This document shows positions 14,518 through 15,091 of a stretch of 15,091 nucleotides of DNA, in pieces. Made by a program: the position numbers and the translations under genes. Location: positions 1 to 15,091 of the forward strand of contig JAEOTG010000218.1 of assembly GCA_016839985.1 (NCBI GenBank), in the 5' to 3' direction. The notes under the pieces were generated by a model, which saw nothing but the letters and a program-made list of their open reading frames with translations, was not told the origin of the DNA and searched no databases. Each line of letters begins with the position of its first letter. The stretch's first letter is position 1. This stretch comes from Candidatus Heimdallarchaeota archaeon (GTDB lineage Archaea; Asgardarchaeota; Heimdallarchaeia; Heimdallarchaeales; Heimdallarchaeaceae).

Positions 14518-15091
14518 TTATTTATTTGGCAAGATTTCGATTGCTATACTTTCATCAGTTAACTCTACATCTCGAGCTGCTTTACGAATAGCTTCCTTAG
14601 CAATTTCTACCATTTGATCTATAGTTAAATCATCAGAGTATTTTTCTTTCAAATATGCAATCGCTTCGGAATCTCCTTCACCAATAGCTTTGGCTTTACA
14701 GGACATGACTGCACCACCTGGATCTACAAACTGAAGATTTGGGCCTGTGTGATCAATGCCACCAAAGAGAATTCCAACTCCAAATGGACGCAAACCTCCT
14801 TGCTGAGTAAAGATCTGAACATAATCTGCTATCTTAATTGCAAGCCCTCTTACATCTATTGATTCTCTATAAGTGAGTCTGAAAATCTCAGCTTCAAGAC
14901 GAGAGCGACTTATGAGAACTCTACCATCTGCAGCAACACCCGCAAAAATAGCTTGAATAACATCAGAAATTTTATGAATTTTAAGATCTGGTTCATTCAA
15001 ATCAATTAGACGTAATAATCCTGCTAAAACAACACCATTCTTGCTTTTAATACCGATTGCAATGCTTCCTCTACGAACTGATTCACGTGCA
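14518..15091 (-). CDS. psmA: 20S proteasome alpha subunit (5' partial)
   Basis: The frame is open to the window edge at 15091, so about 30-35 N-terminal residues are missing; 190 residues are visible. The visible start is ARESVRRGSIAIGIKSKNG, the strand pair after the alpha-subunit N-terminal helix. It is followed by AGVAADGRVLISRSRLEAE, LTYRESIDV, YVQIFTQQGGLRPFGVGILFGG split over two strands, DPGGAVMSCKAKAIGEGDSEA and a C-terminal helix ending in EILPNK. These are standard alpha-type features (the RPFGV motif and the GEG turn); alpha subunits are structural, form the gating outer rings of the 20S particle and carry no catalytic Thr. TTG at 14998 is internal, not a start. The segment AGLLRLIDLNEP replaces the more usual VDKR-type turn, a modest divergence. 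Strong oligo-T terminator follows. Confidence 0.95.
   Translation of the reverse strand, partial: ARESVRRGSIAIGIKSKNGVVLAGLLRLIDLNEPDLKIHKISDVIQAIFAGVAADGRVLISRSRLEAEIFRLTYRESIDVRGLAIKIADYVQIFTQQGGLRPFGVGILFGGIDHTGPNLQFVDPGGAVMSCKAKAIGEGDSEAIAYLKEKYSDDLTIDQMVEIAKEAIRKAARDVELTDESIAIEILPNK

Noticed and set aside
14998..15000. TTG as the start of the proteasome alpha gene
   Set aside because: The frame stays open to the window edge and encodes conserved alpha-subunit residues (RESVRRGSIAIGIK), so the start lies outside the window.
1..15091. CRISPR arrays, insertion sequences, phage genes, rRNA or a replication origin
   Set aside because: I saw no regularly spaced repeats, transposase or integrase motifs, rRNA-like stretches or clustered long repeats anywhere in the window.

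Overview
The window reads as an AT-rich archaeal chromosome segment. The archaeal signals are a 20S proteasome alpha subunit, a tRNA-Arg(CCU) gene split by a short intron at the canonical 37/38 position with a bulge-helix-bulge-like fold, an rRNA aminocarboxypropyltransferase (Tsr3/DUF367), and several TATA-like boxes 25-30 bases ahead of start codons, as in leaderless archaeal transcripts. A GIFT/IFT52-like surface protein and an alpha-SNAP-like helical-repeat protein make an Asgard (Promethearchaeota) relative an attractive guess, but nothing here proves it. There is no insertion sequence, phage gene, CRISPR array or rRNA. Both ends cut through genes.

Layout. 1-1854 (+): 3' part of a large glycosylation-rich surface protein with a C-terminal membrane anchor. 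1943-2665 (+): YfcE/MJ0936-type metallophosphoesterase. 2675-4045 (-): a multi-pass flippase-like membrane protein (UPF0104) and, upstream of it, a 54-residue zinc-ribbon protein. 4336-5979 (+): a BshC-family protein. 5980-7095 (-): a BshA-type glycosyltransferase, tail to tail with bshC with no base between the stop codons. 7180-7716 (-): Tsr3. 7761-7857 (-): intron-containing tRNA-Arg. 7943-8647 (-): helical-repeat (TPR/SNAP-like) protein. 8730-10295 (-): GH20 beta-N-acetylhexosaminidase without a signal peptide. 10420-12882 (+): membrane M48 metallopeptidase with a long unrecognised C-terminal region. 13030-13398 (+): small restriction-endonuclease-fold protein that seems to have lost its catalytic residues. 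13388-14425 (-): SNM1/Artemis/CPSF73-type metallo-beta-lactamase nuclease, overlapping the previous gene tail to tail by 11 bases. 14518-15091 (-): proteasome alpha subunit, 5' end outside the window.

The most notable content is the bshA/bshC pair. In bacteria BshA joins UDP-GlcNAc to L-malate, BshB deacetylates the product, and BshC adds cysteine to give bacillithiol. Here the first and last steps sit side by side in an apparent archaeal genome. No BshB-type deacetylase is visible. The BshC homologue keeps the GQQ and GPGE signatures but differs in a normally acidic/histidine loop, so the final thiol may be bacillithiol or a variant. The remaining genes look like ordinary housekeeping (proteasome, rRNA and tRNA maturation, nucleic acid processing) mixed with membrane and surface functions, and do not form one obvious operon.
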